A stretch of DNA of 15,645 nucleotides from Azonexus sp. (GTDB lineage Bacteria > Pseudomonadota > Gammaproteobacteria > Burkholderiales > Rhodocyclaceae), in the NCBI GenBank assembly GCA_023150195.1, contig JAKLLI010000009.1, positions 1-15,645 on the forward strand, read 5' to 3'. Below the pieces are notes generated by a model that saw nothing but the letters and a program-made list of their open reading frames with translations, did no database searches and was not told where the DNA came from. Below are positions 1-6,904 of this stretch, one piece after another; positions within the stretch are counted from its first letter, which is position 1, and each line of letters starts with the position of its first letter. The position numbers and the translations under genes are program-made.

Positions 1-384
1 CACCTTGGCGGCACCCATCAGCTTTTTGGCCTCGGATTTCGACCCCATGGCACGAATGGCCGAGGCTGGCGGGCCGATAAAGGCGATGCCGTTGGCGGCC
101 AGCGCATCGGCAAAATCGGCGTTTTCGGAGAGGAAACCATAGCCGGGATGTACCGCCTGCGCGCCGGTGCGTTTGCAGGCTTCAATGATCTTGTCGGCAA
201 CGAGATAGGACTCCCGTGCAGCCGCCGGGCCGAGCAACACGGCTTCGTCAGCCAGGCGCACATGGCGGGCATTGGCGTCGGCTTCGGAATAGACGGCGAC
301 GGTACGGATGCCCATGCGGCGGGCGGTTTTAATGACGCGGCAGGCGATTTCTCCGCGATTGGCAATCAGGATTTTGTTAAACAT
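1..384 (-). CDS. liuD: Methylcrotonyl-CoA carboxylase biotin carboxylase subunit, N-terminal part (cut by window edge)
   Basis: First 128 codons of a biotin-dependent carboxylase alpha subunit; the rest lies beyond the left edge. The enzyme carboxylates biotin with ATP and bicarbonate, and its partner LiuB then carboxylates 3-methylcrotonyl-CoA in leucine breakdown. Seen directly: the biotin carboxylase N-terminal signature [13 protein letters not shown] (residues 5-17), the [10 protein letters not shown] motif (79-88), and a GSK segment (115-117) whose lysine matches the position of an ATP-binding lysine in AccC. The start at 384 has GGGAG upstream. Assignment to leucine catabolism rather than acetyl- or propionyl-CoA carboxylation rests on the adjacent liuB and liuC genes. 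The start region is odd: a diverged copy of the first 12 codons lies just upstream (377-502), and the start and its ribosome binding site lie in the loop of a 17-bp inverted repeat. Confidence 0.9.
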   Translation of the reverse strand, partial: MFNKILIANRGEIACRVIKTARRMGIRTVAVYSEADANARHVRLADEAVLLGPAAARESYLVADKIIEACKRTGAQAVHPGYGFLSENADFADALAANGIAFIGPPASAIRAMGSKSEAKKLMGAAKV

Positions 385-412
385 GCGTGGTCTCCCGCGG
401 AGAAATCGCCTG
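341..412. repeat. Perfect 17-bp inverted repeat around the liuD start
   Basis: CAGGCGATTTCTCCGCG at 341-357 is exactly inverted at 396-412, with 38 nt between the arms. In the liuD mRNA this would form a 17-bp stem with the GGGAG ribosome binding site and the ATG in the loop. One arm lies in liuD codons (RGEIAC) and the other just upstream, so the pair may have arisen by an inverted templated copy of coding sequence. Confidence 0.85.
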
Positions 413-502
413 AGTGTGCTGCGCACACCGGCGGTTTGACTTCATCGCTGCGCCGCTGCGCGGCTGGTCCCCGCGGTTGGCAATCAGAATCTTGGTGAAC
501 AT
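377..502 (-). pseudogene. Remnant second copy of a biotin carboxylase start, now a 41-codon ORF
   Basis: This short ORF begins [12 protein letters not shown], nearly the same as the start of intact liuD ([12 protein letters not shown]), then runs into unrelated sequence and stops at a TAA that begins 3 nt inside the liuD coding region. Over 35 nt the two copies differ at 6 positions, five of them third-codon positions, so the fragment behaves like a diverged homologue rather than a fresh copy. Its ATG lies 3 nt after the liuC stop with GGAGG inside the end of liuC, the spacing expected for the original liuD start. I infer an insertion or recombination event that displaced the original start. 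It might act as a translated leader that couples liuC to liuD, but nothing here proves translation. Confidence 0.6.
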
Positions 503-505
503 CTT

Positions 506-1294
506 TTACGCCTCCATCCAGTTGGGCGAACGTTTGTCGAGGAAGGCGGCGATGCCTTCGCGGGCTTCCGGGGTGGCGCGCAGGTGGGCGATGCGGTGGG
601 CGGTTTCTTCGACCAGCGTTTCATTGACCATCTGGCCGTCGACCGCACGAATCAAATCCTTGGCGGCTGCCTGCGCGTTGGGGCCGCCAGCAAGCAGCGC
701 GGTGACAATTTCCTCGACCTTGGCGTCGAGCGCCTCGGGCTCAACCGTTTCATGCACCAGCCCGATGTCGCGGGCGCGGTCGGCGCTAATGCGTTCGGCG
801 CTCTGAAAGTAGCGATAGGCCTGGCGGGCGCCAATGGCGCGTAGCACGTAGGGCGAAATGGCCGAGGGGATGATGCCGAATTTGACCTCGGAGGTGGCGA
901 ACACCGCCTTGGTTGAGGCCACGGCGATGTCGCAAGCCGATGCCAACCCCATGCCGCCGCCCAGTGCTGCACCCTGCACGCGGGCGATGGTTGGCTTCTT
1001 CATCTCGGCCAGCGTGCGCAGCATGCCGGCAAGTGCACGGGCGTCGTTGAGGTTGTCGTCTATGCCGTTGTTGGCGGCGCGCTTCATCCAGTTGAGGTCG
1101 GCGCCGGCTGAGAAGCTCTTGCCACGGCCCGCGAGGATGACGACGCGGACATCGGCATCTTCATCCAGCGCGATGCAGGCAGCGGTGAGTTCGGCGATCA
1201 GGGTTTCGTCGAAGGCGTTGTGCAGTTCGGGCCGGTTCATCCAGATCGTGGCGACCGGGCCGTTTAATTCAATTTCCAGGGCTTGGAAGGGCAT
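506..1294 (-). CDS. liuC: Methylglutaconyl-CoA hydratase (enoyl-CoA hydratase family)
   Basis: A 262-residue crotonase-fold protein, a normal length for the family. It would hydrate 3-methylglutaconyl-CoA to HMG-CoA in the cytoplasm, the step after methylcrotonyl-CoA carboxylase. The oxyanion-hole segments are visible as FSAGADLNWM (61-70) and GAALGGGMGLASACD (108-122). Of the two glutamates of classic enoyl-CoA hydratase, one is kept (E136 in SEVKFGIIP) and the other is replaced by glycine (G116). I recall the same replacement in bacterial LiuC-like proteins, which also share the ISPYV segment (146-150 here). The start at 1294 has GGAGA nine bases upstream. It lies between liuB and liuD but is separated from liuB by a 620-nt gap filled with a palindromic repeat. 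Confidence 0.88.
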   Translation of the reverse strand: MPFQALEIELNGPVATIWMNRPELHNAFDETLIAELTAACIALDEDADVRVVILAGRGKSFSAGADLNWMKRAANNGIDDNLNDARALAGMLRTLAEMKKPTIARVQGAALGGGMGLASACDIAVASTKAVFATSEVKFGIIPSAISPYVLRAIGARQAYRYFQSAERISADRARDIGLVHETVEPEALDAKVEEIVTALLAGGPNAQAAAKDLIRAVDGQMVNETLVEETAHRIAHLRATPEAREGIAAFLDKRSPNWMEA

Positions 1295-1410
1295 TTTTGT
1301 TTGTCTCCAGTGTTGTTCTTTTGGTTAATTTGGCGCTGTTTTTCGCCGTTGACCGGCGGTGATTTCTTGGGTTTTTTGATGCGCAGGGTGCCGCGCCTGA
1401 CGCGCGGGCG

Positions 1411-1442
1411 TACTTTCCTTTTGCTTGTCCAAAAGGAAAGTA
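1411..1442. repeat. Hairpin at the left end of the palindromic element
   Basis: Perfect 12-bp stem, TACTTTCCTTTT at 1411-1422 with its complement at 1431-1442, and an 8-nt loop. It partly overlaps the outer arm of the large palindrome and mirrors the hairpin at 1835-1864. Confidence 0.8.
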
Positions 1443-1834
1443 GCCAAAGGAAAAGGACACCCCAGGTCGGTGGCCCCTTCGGGGCTTCCCTGCGCGACTC
1501 GGGCTGTCGGGCGTCTCGCTAAACTCGCCTGCGGCTCGAACAACGCGAGACGACTTCCCCCGCCAGCCCTGCGTTGCTCGGCACCGTCCATGGGATTCGA
1601 CACACCCATCGCAGTGTTTCGTTTTTTGGCAAAAAGAAATGTCGACCGCAAACTTTCGCAAACCGACGGTTTTCTGTTTCCCATTGTGGAGCGCCGAGCA
1701 ACGGAGAAGGGCCGGGGGATGTCGGCTGGCGTTGTTTGAGCCGCAGGCGAGTTTAGCCAGCCGCCCGGCACTGCGAGTAGCGCAGGGGAGTCGGCGCAGC
1801 CGACCGCGAAACTCGGGGTCGCCTTCTTTTTGGC

Positions 1835-1864
1835 TACTTTTTCTTGGCGACCCAAGAAAAAGTA
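1835..1864. repeat. Hairpin at the right end of the palindromic element
   Basis: Perfect 13-bp stem, TACTTTTTCTTGG at 1835-1847 with its complement at 1852-1864, and a 4-nt loop. The stem sequence differs from that of the left-end hairpin, yet both pair perfectly. Confidence 0.8.
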
Positions 1865-1914
1865 CGCCCGCGCGTCAGGCGCGGAACCCAACGGATCAAA
1901 AATCCCCATCCCCA

Positions 1915-3522
1915 TCACATCCGGAAAATCCCAAATTTCGTCTCTTCCGCCGGTGCATTCATCGAAGCCGACAGCCCCAAGCCCAACACCCGCCGCGTAT
2001 CCGCCGGATCAATGATGCCGTCGTCCCACAGCCGGGCCGAGGCGTAATACGGATGCCCTTGCGTTTCGTATTGATCGCGGATCGGCGCCTTGAAGGCCGC
2101 TTCTTCGTCGGCTGACCATGAACCGCCCTTGGCTTCGATGCCGTCGCGCTTGACGGTGGCCAGCACACCGGCCGCCTGTTCGCCGCCCATCACCGAAATG
2201 CGGGCATTCGGCCACATCCACAGGAAGCGCGGCGAGTAGGCGCGGCCGCACATGCCGTAATTGCCGGCGCCGAACGAGCCGCCGATGACGACGGTGAATT
2301 TCGGTACCTTGGCGGTGGCCACGGCGGTCACCATCTTGGCGCCGTCGCGGGCGATGCCGCCGTTTTCATACTTGCGGCCGACCATGAAGCCGGTGATGTT
2401 TTGCAGGAAAACGAGCGGGATGCCGCGCTGGGCACAGAGTTCGATGAAATGTGCCCCCTTGAGTGCCGATTCGCTGAACAAAATGCCGTTATTGGCGACG
2501 ATTCCGACCGGATAGCCGTAGATGCGCGCAAACCCACAAACCAGCGTGGTGCCGTAACGGGCCTTGAATTCGTCGAAATCGGAGCCATCGACGATGCGGG
2601 CGATGATTTCGCGCACGTCGAAGGGCTTTTTCGTATCGGTCGGGATCACGCCGTACAACTCTTCGGCGGCGTAGGCCGGCGGGCTGGGCACGGTCAACGT
2701 GACCGGCGGGGCTTTTTTCCAGTTGAGGTCGCGGACGATGCGGCGGGCGATGGCCAGCGCGTGCGCATCGTTCTCGGCCAGATGGTCGGCCACGCCGGAG
2801 ACGCGCGTATGGACATCGGCGCCACCGAGGTCTTCGGCGGTGACGACTTCACCCGTGGCCGCCTTGACCAGCGGTGGGCCGCCCAAAAAGATGGTGCCTT
2901 GATCCTTGACGATGATCGATTCGTCGCACATCGCCGGCACGTAGGCGCCGCCAGCGGTGCAGGAGCCCATCACCGCGGCAATTTGGGGAATGCCCTGCGC
3001 CGAGAGGTTGGCCTGGTTGAAGAAGATGCGCCCGAAGTGTTCCTTGTCCGGGAAGACCTCGTCCTGCATGGGCAGAAAGGCGCCACCCGAATCGACCAGA
3101 TAAATGCAGGGCAGGCGGTTTTCGAGCGCGATTTCCTGCGCCCGCAGGTGTTTTTTCACGGTCAACGGGTAGTAGGTGCCGCCTTTCACCGTCGCATCGT
3201 TGGCGACGATCATGCACTCGATACCTTCAACACGGCCAATGCCGGCGATCACCGAGGCGGCGGGGACGTCGCCGCCATACATGCCGTAAGCGGCGAACTG
3301 ACCGATTTCGAGGAAAGGTGTGCCGGGGTCGAGCAGGGCATTGACGCGTTCTCGCGGCAGCAGCTTGCCGCGGGCCAGGTGCTTCTGGCGGGCGGCTTCC
3401 GGGCCGCCAAGCGCGATCTTGTCGACTTTTTCATGCAGGTCGGCAACGACCGTCTGCATGGCGGCCGCGTTGGCCTGAAAGTCGGCTGACCGCGGATTGA
3501 GTTGGGTTTTCAGGATGGTCAT
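1915..3522 (-). CDS. liuB: Methylcrotonyl-CoA carboxylase carboxyltransferase (beta) subunit
   Basis: A 535-residue carboxyltransferase, full length for the family. It moves the carboxyl group from biotin (on LiuD) to 3-methylcrotonyl-CoA, giving 3-methylglutaconyl-CoA. Family landmarks: [19 protein letters not shown] (80-98), KGGTYYPLT (113-121), [13 protein letters not shown] (141-153), the glycine-rich segment [13 protein letters not shown] (186-198), the segment around [17 protein letters not shown] (378-394), and the second glycine-rich segment [19 protein letters not shown] (414-432). The GGAYVPAM and SGGAFLPMQ signatures match methylcrotonyl-CoA carboxylase better than the propionyl-CoA enzyme. 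The start at 3522 has AGGAGA five to ten bases upstream. The repeat element ends 12 nt beyond its stop codon. Confidence 0.93.
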   Translation of the reverse strand: MTILKTQLNPRSADFQANAAAMQTVVADLHEKVDKIALGGPEAARQKHLARGKLLPRERVNALLDPGTPFLEIGQFAAYGMYGGDVPAASVIAGIGRVEGIECMIVANDATVKGGTYYPLTVKKHLRAQEIALENRLPCIYLVDSGGAFLPMQDEVFPDKEHFGRIFFNQANLSAQGIPQIAAVMGSCTAGGAYVPAMCDESIIVKDQGTIFLGGPPLVKAATGEVVTAEDLGGADVHTRVSGVADHLAENDAHALAIARRIVRDLNWKKAPPVTLTVPSPPAYAAEELYGVIPTDTKKPFDVREIIARIVDGSDFDEFKARYGTTLVCGFARIYGYPVGIVANNGILFSESALKGAHFIELCAQRGIPLVFLQNITGFMVGRKYENGGIARDGAKMVTAVATAKVPKFTVVIGGSFGAGNYGMCGRAYSPRFLWMWPNARISVMGGEQAAGVLATVKRDGIEAKGGSWSADEEAAFKAPIRDQYETQGHPYYASARLWDDGIIDPADTRRVLGLGLSASMNAPAEETKFGIFRM

Positions 3523-3574
3523 GTCTCCTCGCTTCTTTTGTGTGTGCGTTGCCTGAATTGGATTGCGGAACTGA

Positions 3575-4180
3575 CTACAACTGCTTTTCCTCTTTCAACC
3601 ATTTGCTGACGGGTTCGGGGCGATAGGCTGCCATCTGCGCCAGCAGGCTTTCGATGTCCGTGGCGGCCAGCGCCATCGCCCGGTTCTGCGGGCGCAGGAA
3701 ACCTTCGTCCACTGCCCGGTCGAACATCGCCAGCAGCGGGTCGTAAAAACCATTCACATTGAGCAGGCCCATGGGTTTCACGTGGAACCCGAGCTGGCCC
3801 CAGGTGAGGATTTCGCAGAATTCCTCGAAGGTGCCAAAGCCACCGGGCAGGGCGATGAAGCCGTCGGATAGTTCGGCCATGCGCGCCTTGCGGGTGTGCA
3901 TGGAATCCACCACTTCGATGTGCGTCAGCGCCCGGTGATCGACGGGGCGACCGGCGACTTCCTTGCCCATCAGGGCTTCCGGAATCACGCCGATGACCGA
4001 GCCACCCGCCGCCAGACAAGCATCGGCGACGGCACCCATGAGCCCGATGTTGCCCGCGCCATAGACCAGTTCGATGCCGCGCGCCGCGAGCAGACGGCCG
4101 GTTTTTTCCGCTTCGGCGCGGTAGACCGGAGAAAAGCCGGCATTGGCGCCGCAAAAGACGCAGAGACGCTGCAAGGCCAT
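3575..4180 (-). CDS. LOG family protein (putative nucleoside 5'-monophosphate phosphoribohydrolase)
   Basis: A 201-residue Rossmann-fold protein with the LOG signature PGGFGTFEE (112-120) and the preceding SMHTRKARM segment (93-101), whose Arg-Lys pair is typical. Family members cleave nucleoside or cytokinin riboside monophosphates to a free base plus ribose 5-phosphate. I chose ATG 4180 because it follows the TGA of the upstream gene with a single nucleotide between them and has GGAGG in the end of that gene; a longer reading from 4252 would overlap it. Its role in a leucine operon is not known. It may be a housekeeping passenger, or it may handle nucleotide waste. The TAG stop is 52 nt before the liuB start. 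Confidence 0.85.
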   Translation of the reverse strand: MALQRLCVFCGANAGFSPVYRAEAEKTGRLLAARGIELVYGAGNIGLMGAVADACLAAGGSVIGVIPEALMGKEVAGRPVDHRALTHIEVVDSMHTRKARMAELSDGFIALPGGFGTFEEFCEILTWGQLGFHVKPMGLLNVNGFYDPLLAMFDRAVDEGFLRPQNRAMALAATDIESLLAQMAAYRPEPVSKWLKEEKQL

Positions 4181-4181
4181 C

Positions 4182-4787
4182 TCAGAAGCCTCCGCTTTCC
4201 AGCCAGCGCTCGATCTGCGGCAGGCGGTCGGCACCGAAGAAATGTTCGCCATCGATGATCACGTGCGGCGAACCGAACACGCCGGCGGCGAGGGCGGCAT
4301 CCACTGCCTGTTTGAGTCCTTCCTTGATGTCCGGAGCTTGCAGCGCGTTTTCCAGGGAGCTGCGGTCGACACCCAGTTTGGCGGCAATTTCGAGCACCGT
4401 GTCCGGCGCCGAGATGTCGCGGTTATCGACAAACAACGCACGATAAACGGCGTGGGCAAATTGCCGGGCCAGCGCACAGTCCTGGCCGTGCAGCCAGTAG
4501 TAGGCGCGGGCGGCGTTTTGCGTGGCGAGCGGGAATTTGTCCGGATGGCGATAAGCAAGCCCCATGAAACGGGCCGAACGGGCGAAATCATTGACCGAGT
4601 AACGGGCCTTGGCCTCGTTTTGCAAGGTCAGCGGTGCGCTGCCCGTGGCCTTGAACACGATCCCGAGCAGGATCGGGTGCCAGCGCACCTTGCGTCCGAA
4701 ACGGGCGGCGAGTTCGTCGATTTTTTCGCTGAGCAAATAGCCGTAGGGGCTGGAAAAATCAAACCAGAAATCGATGGGTTCAGCCAT
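4182..4787 (-). CDS. 2-hydroxychromene-2-carboxylate isomerase-like protein (DsbA/kappa-GST fold)
   Basis: A 201-residue thioredoxin-fold protein with a helical insertion, resembling the glutathione-dependent isomerase of naphthalene pathways. It starts with the first beta strand and active-site serine segment (IDFWFDFSSPYGY, residues 5-17) and has the cis-proline region GVFGSPHVIIDGEHFFGADRL near the C terminus. Homologues with these features occur widely outside aromatic pathways and may act on other glutathione- or CoA-linked substrates, so the substrate here is open. The start at 4787 is preferred (GGAG upstream, first strand follows at once). An in-frame ATG at 4853 would add 22 residues of unlike composition. 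It is tightly coupled to the downstream LOG gene (1 nt gap). Confidence 0.8.
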   Translation of the reverse strand: MAEPIDFWFDFSSPYGYLLSEKIDELAARFGRKVRWHPILLGIVFKATGSAPLTLQNEAKARYSVNDFARSARFMGLAYRHPDKFPLATQNAARAYYWLHGQDCALARQFAHAVYRALFVDNRDISAPDTVLEIAAKLGVDRSSLENALQAPDIKEGLKQAVDAALAAGVFGSPHVIIDGEHFFGADRLPQIERWLESGGF

Positions 4788-4808
4788 GGAAATCTCCAGA
4801 AATGGGGC

Positions 4809-4845
4809 GGTCGACGGCGGTTTTACGCGGTTTTTGCGGTCGACC
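4809..4845. repeat. Short inverted repeat between acyl-CoA dehydrogenase and isomerase genes
   Basis: GGTCGAC at 4809-4815 is inverted as GTCGACC at 4839-4845, within the 72-nt gap (4788-4859). No U-tract follows on the minus strand, so it is unlikely to be a terminator. It may be an mRNA processing hairpin or chance. Confidence 0.35.
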
Positions 4846-4859
4846 GTGACCATGATTGA

Positions 4860-5993
4860 TTAGGCGGCAATTGCACGGCCGATGACCAGGCGCTGGATGT
4901 CGTTGGCCCCTTCGTAGATTTGCGTGATGCGCACGTCGCGGGCGATGCGCTCGACGGCGGTTTCGTCGGTATAGCCGCAGCCGCCGTGAATCTGGATGGC
5001 AGCCGAGCACACCCGTTCGGCCATTTCGGAGGCAAACATCTTGGCCATCGAGGCTTCGGTCAGGCAGGGCTTGCCGGCATCCTTGAGCGTGGCGGCGCGC
5101 CACACCATGAGGCGGGCAGCATCGATTTGCGTGGCCATGTCGGCGAGCCGAAAATTGACTGCCTGATGTTCGATGATCGGCTGGCCGAAAGTGACGCGCT
5201 CCTTGGCGTAGGCGACCGAGGCTTCGAAAGCAGCGCGGGCCATGCCGACCGATTGCGCGGCAATGCCGATGCGACCGGCTTCCAGATTGGAGAGGGCGAT
5301 CTTGTAGCCTTCACCTTCCTTGCCGAGCAGGGCGCTGGCCGGGACGCGGCAGTTATCGAACACAATCTGCGCGGTGTCGGAGGCATGTTGGCCCATCTTG
5401 CGCTCGATGCGGGCGACGGTGTAACCGGGGGTGGCCGTCGGGACGAGGAAGCAGGAAATGCCTTTCTTGCCCGCGGCCTTGTCAGTGACGGCAAAAACGA
5501 TGGCGACTTCGGCGTGTTTTCCGGTGGTGATGTAATGCTTGACGCCGTTGAGGATGAAATCGTCGCCGTCACGGTCTGCGCGGGTGGTGATGGCCGCTGC
5601 GTCGGAGCCGGTATGCGGCTCGGTCAGGCAGAAGCAGCCCAGCTTTTCGCCCCGGGCCAGCGGCTTGAGCCAGGTTTCCTTCTGGGCGTCGGTGCCGTAT
5701 TTGTTGGTGATGCCGCAGGCCAGCGAGTTCTGCACGGAAACGATGGTCGAGGTCGCGCCGTCGCCGGCAGCGATTTCTTCCAGGGTGAGCACCAGACTCA
5801 TGTAATCCATGCCGGCGCCGCCCCATTCGTCGGGCACCACCATGCCCAGGGCGCCGAGTTCGCCCAGTTCTTTCAGGGCTTGTGCCGGGAAGGTATGTTC
5901 GCGGTCCCATTCGGTGGCGAAGGGGGCCAGGCGTTCCTGCGCGAAGGCGCGCATGGTGTCGCGGATCATTTCCTGTTCAGCGGTCAAAATCAT
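4860..5993 (-). CDS. Short/branched-chain acyl-CoA dehydrogenase
   Basis: A 377-residue FAD-dependent acyl-CoA dehydrogenase that introduces an alpha,beta double bond into an acyl-CoA and passes electrons to ETF. Landmarks: CFCLTEPHTGSDAAAI (120-135, FAD/substrate segment), the GKHAEVAIVFAVT core (158-170), and IYEGANDIQRLVIGR (359-373), where E361 sits at the usual catalytic-base position of short-chain enzymes. This differs from isovaleryl-CoA dehydrogenase, so the gene is a second dehydrogenase rather than a LiuA duplicate. Substrate is likely butyryl- or 2-methylbutyryl-CoA (from isoleucine), by inference. The start at 5993 overlaps the EamA stop in ATGA and has AGGAGA upstream. A longer reading to 6692 overlaps the EamA gene and is rejected. 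Confidence 0.9.
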   Translation of the reverse strand: MILTAEQEMIRDTMRAFAQERLAPFATEWDREHTFPAQALKELGELGALGMVVPDEWGGAGMDYMSLVLTLEEIAAGDGATSTIVSVQNSLACGITNKYGTDAQKETWLKPLARGEKLGCFCLTEPHTGSDAAAITTRADRDGDDFILNGVKHYITTGKHAEVAIVFAVTDKAAGKKGISCFLVPTATPGYTVARIERKMGQHASDTAQIVFDNCRVPASALLGKEGEGYKIALSNLEAGRIGIAAQSVGMARAAFEASVAYAKERVTFGQPIIEHQAVNFRLADMATQIDAARLMVWRAATLKDAGKPCLTEASMAKMFASEMAERVCSAAIQIHGGCGYTDETAVERIARDVRITQIYEGANDIQRLVIGRAIAA

Positions 5994-6904
5994 GGGTTTG
6001 TCTCCTGAAGTGCTTGTTGTCGTGTGGTCAGCCAGACGCCGCCAATCACCAGCGCACCGCCCAGCAACACGGCCAGACCGAGCCGTTCGCCGAGGAGGAT
6101 TGCGGCTTGCATGACGGCAAAGACCGGGACCAGATTGATGAAGATTGAGGCGTGGCCGGCACCGATGCGATGCACGGCGTCGGTGAACCAGGTGTAGGCC
6201 AGCGCGGTGCCGAAAACCGCCAGAAAGCCCATGCTGCTCCACACCCGCCACGACCAGTCGGCGGGGGCGATATCCCCCTGCACCAGCGCAGCGATTCCGA
6301 GTAGCAAGGCGCCGCTGAAACTGGCATAGAGCGTGGTCGCCAGCGGCGAGAAATACCGGGTGGCCTGCCAGCCGATCAGGGTGTAGGCTGCCCAGCTCAA
6401 CACGCAGCCGAGAATCAGCCATTCGCCGAGGCCGATGTCGCCGGTGAGCAGCGCCAGCGGGTCGCCGTTGCCGATCACGGTCAGGCAGCCGAGGGTGGCG
6501 ATCAGGCTGCCGACCGCCTTGGCCGGGTTCATCCGTTCGCGGCCACTCAGCCAGGCGAGCAGGACGATCACCACCGGATTGAGGGCGACGACTAGCGCGC
6601 CGCGCCCGGCCGTGATCCGTTGCAGGCCAAAAAAGAAACACAGGCCGTAAAGAAAAATGCCGAAAAAGCCCAGCGCCCAGACCAGGCCCCATTCACGCCG
6701 GCCTTGTGGCAGCGGAATGGCGCCCTCGCCGATCAACAGCATGCCGGCGACGACCAGTCCTGCCAGCACAAAGCGCAGCGAGGCGACGGCCAGCGGCGCC
6801 GTCAGTTCCTGCGCAATGATGCGACCGGCGATCCAGGTGCCGCCCCACATGAACATGGCTGTGACCAGTTTGGTGTAGGTGAGGGAAAGGGCCTGTCGGG
6901 GCAA
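5990..6904 (-). CDS. EamA (DMT superfamily) transporter
   Basis: A 304-residue, strongly hydrophobic protein with about ten predicted membrane helices in two EamA repeats (first begins near TKLVTAMFMWGGTWIAGRI; second near GEWLILGCVLSWAAYTLIGW). These inner-membrane carriers export small metabolites such as amino acids. The frame begins with TTG at 6904, directly after the thiolase TAA. The first ATG (6856) would remove part of helix 1, so the TTG, or a nearby non-ATG codon, is more likely; no strong ribosome binding site is visible, which suggests translational coupling. The stop overlaps the next start by 4 nt. Substrate unknown; the context suggests a branched-chain acid or amino acid. Confidence 0.82.
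   Translation of the reverse strand: MPRQALSLTYTKLVTAMFMWGGTWIAGRIIAQELTAPLAVASLRFVLAGLVVAGMLLIGEGAIPLPQGRREWGLVWALGFFGIFLYGLCFFFGLQRITAGRGALVVALNPVVIVLLAWLSGRERMNPAKAVGSLIATLGCLTVIGNGDPLALLTGDIGLGEWLILGCVLSWAAYTLIGWQATRYFSPLATTLYASFSGALLLGIAALVQGDIAPADWSWRVWSSMGFLAVFGTALAYTWFTDAVHRIGAGHASIFINLVPVFAVMQAAILLGERLGLAVLLGGALVIGGVWLTTRQQALQETNP

Larger units (their letters stand above)
1373..1902. repeat. ~530-bp imperfect palindromic intergenic element between liuB and liuC
   Basis: Nearly all of the 620-nt gap between liuB and liuC (1295-1914) is one large imperfect palindrome. Outer arms at about 1373-1416 and 1859-1902 include a perfect 26-bp match (1391-1416 with 1859-1884). Middle arms at 1520-1561 and 1714-1755 agree at 38 of 42 positions, and an 11-bp pair lies at 1572-1582 and 1693-1703. 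Open frames inside it show no domain I recognise, no transposase is present, and I see no clear target-site duplication. It resembles dispersed intergenic repeats of proteobacterial chromosomes that are often mis-annotated as small hypothetical proteins. It is probably a non-autonomous element. Only one copy is in this window. Confidence 0.75.

Noticed and set aside
1411..1442. Reading the left hairpin as an intrinsic terminator
   Set aside because: The stem is AT-rich with no proper GC core and no clean U-tract after it on either strand; it is better explained as part of the palindromic element.
1373..1902. CRISPR array or insertion sequence
   Set aside because: There are no evenly spaced direct repeats with spacers and no transposase; the structure is a nested inverted repeat.
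1325..2115. Several overlapping frames of 60-197 codons in the liuB-liuC gap (e.g. 1325-1918, 1425-1739, 1639-2115)
   Set aside because: They run through the palindromic repeat on both strands, resemble each other only because the arms are inverted copies, and have no domain.
2401..3489. A 362-residue plus-strand frame
   Set aside because: It is fully antisense to liuB; long mirror frames are common in GC-rich genes with strong third-position bias.
3519..4154. A 211-residue minus-strand frame overlapping the LOG gene
   Set aside because: Frame-shifted shadow of the LOG gene, arginine- and glycine-rich without motifs.
4920..6008. A 362-residue plus-strand frame
   Set aside because: Antisense to the acyl-CoA dehydrogenase gene, glycine-rich, no recognisable domain.
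4860..6692. A 610-residue frame containing the acyl-CoA dehydrogenase with a long N-terminal extension
   Set aside because: The extension overlaps the EamA gene in another frame and has no domain; the family start with a good ribosome binding site is at 5993.
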